In this document: piece by piece, positions 62,463 through 64,000 of the stretch | Numbering within the stretch: position 1 is the first letter of the stretch | Layout of the letters: every line of letters begins with the position of its first letter | Origin: Streptomyces sp. CB01580 | Lineage (GTDB): Bacteria > Actinomycetota > Actinomycetes > Streptomycetales > Streptomycetaceae | Length of the DNA stretch: 64,000 nt | Reading direction: 5' to 3' | NCBI RefSeq assembly: GCF_001905795.1 | Contig: NZ_LIXJ01000011.1 | Span: 1-64,000, forward strand | Program-made: the position numbers and the translations under genes | Notes under the pieces: model-generated | Seen by the model: the letters and a program-made list of their open reading frames with translations, nothing else | Databases searched by the model: none | Told to the model about the DNA's origin: nothing

Positions 62463-63626
62463 GTGCTCACCAAACACTCCGTGGACACCGTGATCATTGG
62501 CGCCGGCGTCGTCGGAGCGGCCTGCGCCTACTACGCCGCCCGCGCCGGACTCACCGTGGCGGTGGTCGACCGCGGCCCGGTCGTCGGCGGCACCACCGGC
62601 GCCGGCGAGGGCAACCTGCTCGTCTCCGACAAGGAGCCCGGCCCGGAGCTCGACCTCGCCCTGCACTCGGTCGGGCTGTGGCGCGAACTCGCCGCCCTCC
62701 TCCCGCAGGAGATCGAGTACGAGGCCAAGGGCGGCCTCGTCGTCGCGCCCGACACGGCTTCGCTCGACGCCCTGCGCCACTTCGCCGAAGGCCAGGGCAA
62801 GGCCGGCGTCGAAGCAGCCGAGGTGGGGCCGGCCGACCTGCCAGGGCTGGAACCGCACCTGGCACCCGGCCTGGCGGGCGCCTTCCACTACCCGCAGGAC
62901 GCCCAGGTCCAGCCCGCGCAGGCGGCGGCCCGGCTGCTGGCCGCGTCGGGCGCCACCGTGTACCCGGGGGAGGAGGTGACCGGATTCGTGCGCTCCGGCG
63001 AGGCGGTGTGTGGGGTCCGCACCCCGCGCCGCCGTCTGCTCGCCCCCGCCGTGGTCAACGCCGCCGGCACCTGGGCGGGCGCTGTCGCCGAACTCGCCGG
63101 GACGAGCCTGCCCGTGCTGCCGCGGCGCGGCTTCGTCCTGGTGACCGAGCCGTTGCCCCGGGTGGTACGGCACAAGGTCTACGCCGCCGACTACATCGCG
63201 GACGTGGCCAGCGGCTCCGCCGCCCTCCAGTCCTCGGCGGTCGTCGAGGGCACCCCCTCCGGCCCGGTCCTGATCGGCGCCAGCCGCGAGCGCGTCGGAT
63301 TCGACCGCTCCCTGTCCACCGAGGTGCTGCGCCGACTGGCCGCCCAGGCCGCAGCCCTCTTCCCGGTGCTCGCCGACGTCCGCGTGATGCGGACCTACCA
63401 CGGCTTCCGCCCCTACCTCCCCGACCACCTCCCGGCCATCGGCCCCGACCCGCGCCGCCCCGGCCTGCTGCACGCCTGCGGGCACGAGGGCGCCGGCATC
63501 GGCCTGGCCCCCGCCACCGGGGTCCTGATCGCCGCCGCCCTGACCGGAGCCGAACCCCCACTCCCGCCCGGCCCGTTCCGGCCGGACCGCTTCCCCGCCG
63601 AGACCCTGGAGGAGAACGGCCGATGA
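62463..63626 (+). CDS. FAD-dependent oxidoreductase (DAO/HcnC-like, hydroxyproline/D-amino acid dehydrogenase subunit)
   Basis: A 387-residue flavoenzyme of the D-amino acid oxidase/glycine oxidase superfamily. The dinucleotide fold is VIIGAGVVGAACAYYAARAGLTVAVVDRG (about 9-37). It also shows GTTGAGEGNLLVSDKEPGPEL, NAAGTWAG (about 200) and the C-terminal FAD block GLLHACGHEGAGIGLAPATG. The SDKEPGPEL loop is typical of HcnC/opine-oxidase/D-hydroxyproline dehydrogenase subunits. GTG 62463 is used. It is first of an operon overlapping a 2Fe-2S protein (4 bp) and a second flavoprotein; together they resemble HcnABC or heterotrimeric D-hydroxyproline dehydrogenase. Confidence 0.88.
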   Translation: MLTKHSVDTVIIGAGVVGAACAYYAARAGLTVAVVDRGPVVGGTTGAGEGNLLVSDKEPGPELDLALHSVGLWRELAALLPQEIEYEAKGGLVVAPDTASLDALRHFAEGQGKAGVEAAEVGPADLPGLEPHLAPGLAGAFHYPQDAQVQPAQAAARLLAASGATVYPGEEVTGFVRSGEAVCGVRTPRRRLLAPAVVNAAGTWAGAVAELAGTSLPVLPRRGFVLVTEPLPRVVRHKVYAADYIADVASGSAALQSSAVVEGTPSGPVLIGASRERVGFDRSLSTEVLRRLAAQAAALFPVLADVRVMRTYHGFRPYLPDHLPAIGPDPRRPGLLHACGHEGAGIGLAPATGVLIAAALTGAEPPLPPGPFRPDRFPAETLEENGR

Positions 63627-63937
63627 CCCCGACACCCCGCTCCCTGGTCGGCGGCGCCCCGCGCGCGGTCCACCGGATCTCCTTCGACGGCCGCGAACTG
63701 CCCGCGCAGGAGGGGCAGAGCATCGCAGCCGTGCTGTGGGCCGCCGGGATCCTCGCCTGGCGCACCACTCGCGAGGGCGGCGCCCCGCGCGGCGCGTTCT
63801 GCGGCATCGGCAGCTGCTACGACTGCCTCGTCACCGTCAACGGGCGCCCCAACCAGCGGGCCTGCCTGGTCCCCGCCCGTCCGGGCGACGCCGTCACCAC
63901 CCAGGAAGGAACGGGCCATGACGACCTTGCCGTCTGA
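63623..63937 (+). CDS. (2Fe-2S)-binding protein, HcnA-like subunit
   Basis: A 104-residue ferredoxin-like subunit. The cluster ligands are CGIGSCYDCLVTVNGRPNQRAC (Cys-x4-Cys-x2-Cys and a later Cys, about residues 69-90), and the start of the fold is ISFDGRELPAQEGQSIAAVLWAAGI. It lies between two flavoprotein genes, overlapping the first by 4 bp and the next by 20 bp, as in HcnABC and opine/hydroxyproline dehydrogenases, where this subunit passes electrons between flavins. ATG 63623 has GGAGGAG upstream. Confidence 0.9.
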   Translation: MTPTPRSLVGGAPRAVHRISFDGRELPAQEGQSIAAVLWAAGILAWRTTREGGAPRGAFCGIGSCYDCLVTVNGRPNQRACLVPARPGDAVTTQEGTGHDDLAV

Positions 63938-64000
63938 AGCGGAGCCGCCCGCCGACCTCGCCGTCGTCGGGGCCGGGCCCGCCGGGCTCGCCGCCGCCGT
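63918..64000 (+). CDS. NAD(P)/FAD-dependent oxidoreductase, HcnB-like subunit (partial, cut by window end)
   Basis: The frame opens MTTLPSEAEPPADLAVVGAGPAGLAAAV, a dinucleotide-binding GxGxxG fold, and runs off the window. It overlaps the 2Fe-2S gene by 20 bp and has AGGAA nine bases upstream of ATG. By position it is the second flavoprotein subunit of the three-part dehydrogenase. Confidence 0.8.
   Translation, partial: MTTLPSEAEPPADLAVVGAGPAGLAAA

Noticed and set aside
1..64000. tRNA, rRNA, riboswitch or replication origin
   Set aside because: No cloverleaf, conserved rRNA text, known riboswitch core or DnaA-box cluster was noticed on either strand; a covariance-model scan would be decisive.

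Overview
The window is high-GC actinobacterial DNA and almost certainly Streptomyces. Third codon positions are strongly G/C, GTG starts are common, and the recognisable families (DUF3995, DUF4232 lipoprotein, MocR, several TetR/AcrR, NarL/DesK-type two-component pair, ABC-F, secreted M9 collagenase) are typical of that genus. The density of truncated and frameshifted genes and of insertion-sequence remnants (at least a dozen pieces from IS110, IS1380, IS3, IS5, IS21, IS701 and IS256 families) suggests a chromosome-arm or accessory region rather than the conserved core. No rRNA, tRNA or CRISPR was seen.

Layout. 0.3-4.8 kb: a TetR regulator diverges from a small catabolic operon (amidohydrolase, M20 amidase/peptidase, decayed nitrilase). 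4.9-8.3 kb: IS graveyard around an MHS-type MFS transporter. 8.3-11 kb: a MocR regulator diverging from a trans-sulfuration-type PLP enzyme. 11-17.2 kb: DUF302-like gene, decayed quinone oxidoreductase, D-2-hydroxyacid dehydrogenase, two related GNAT genes in opposite orientation, DUF3995 protein. 17.3-20.05 kb: an apparently complete group II intron (reverse transcriptase ORF, domain V/VI, EBS/IBS pairings) inserted in the 3' part of an IS5-type transposase gene, so that the exons rejoin in frame. 20.1-26 kb: a 1545-residue CtpI-like P-type ATPase with two small companions. 26.2-34.3 kb: TetR gene with a 16-bp repeat operator array, followed by lipoprotein and membrane genes among many remnants, ending in a DJ-1/PfpI-family gene. 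35.4-43 kb: secreted propeller-like protein, zinc-ribbon protein, an orphan 141-residue protein, a duplicated-domain protein of unknown function, and a divergent metal ATPase/ArsR pair collapsed by deletion. 43.4-47 kb: FBP-type zinc-finger protein, DHA2 drug exporter and its divergent zinc-ribbon TetR. 48.4-51.3 kb: beta-carbonic anhydrase, ABC-F protein and a four-cysteine L32. 52.3-57.8 kb: two-component system divergent from a MacB-like ABC exporter. 58.4-64 kb: aminopeptidase P, secreted collagenase and the start of a three-subunit FAD/2Fe-2S dehydrogenase operon.

The most coherent functional story is at the right end. A secreted collagenase, a divergent proline-specific aminopeptidase and an HcnABC/hydroxyproline-dehydrogenase-like operon share a TATGTYACA-type promoter motif and could form a collagen/hydroxyproline utilisation unit (inference). 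The most clear-cut mobile-DNA observation is the group II intron with base-level boundaries. All family assignments come from reading the translated sequence by eye; no database search was run.
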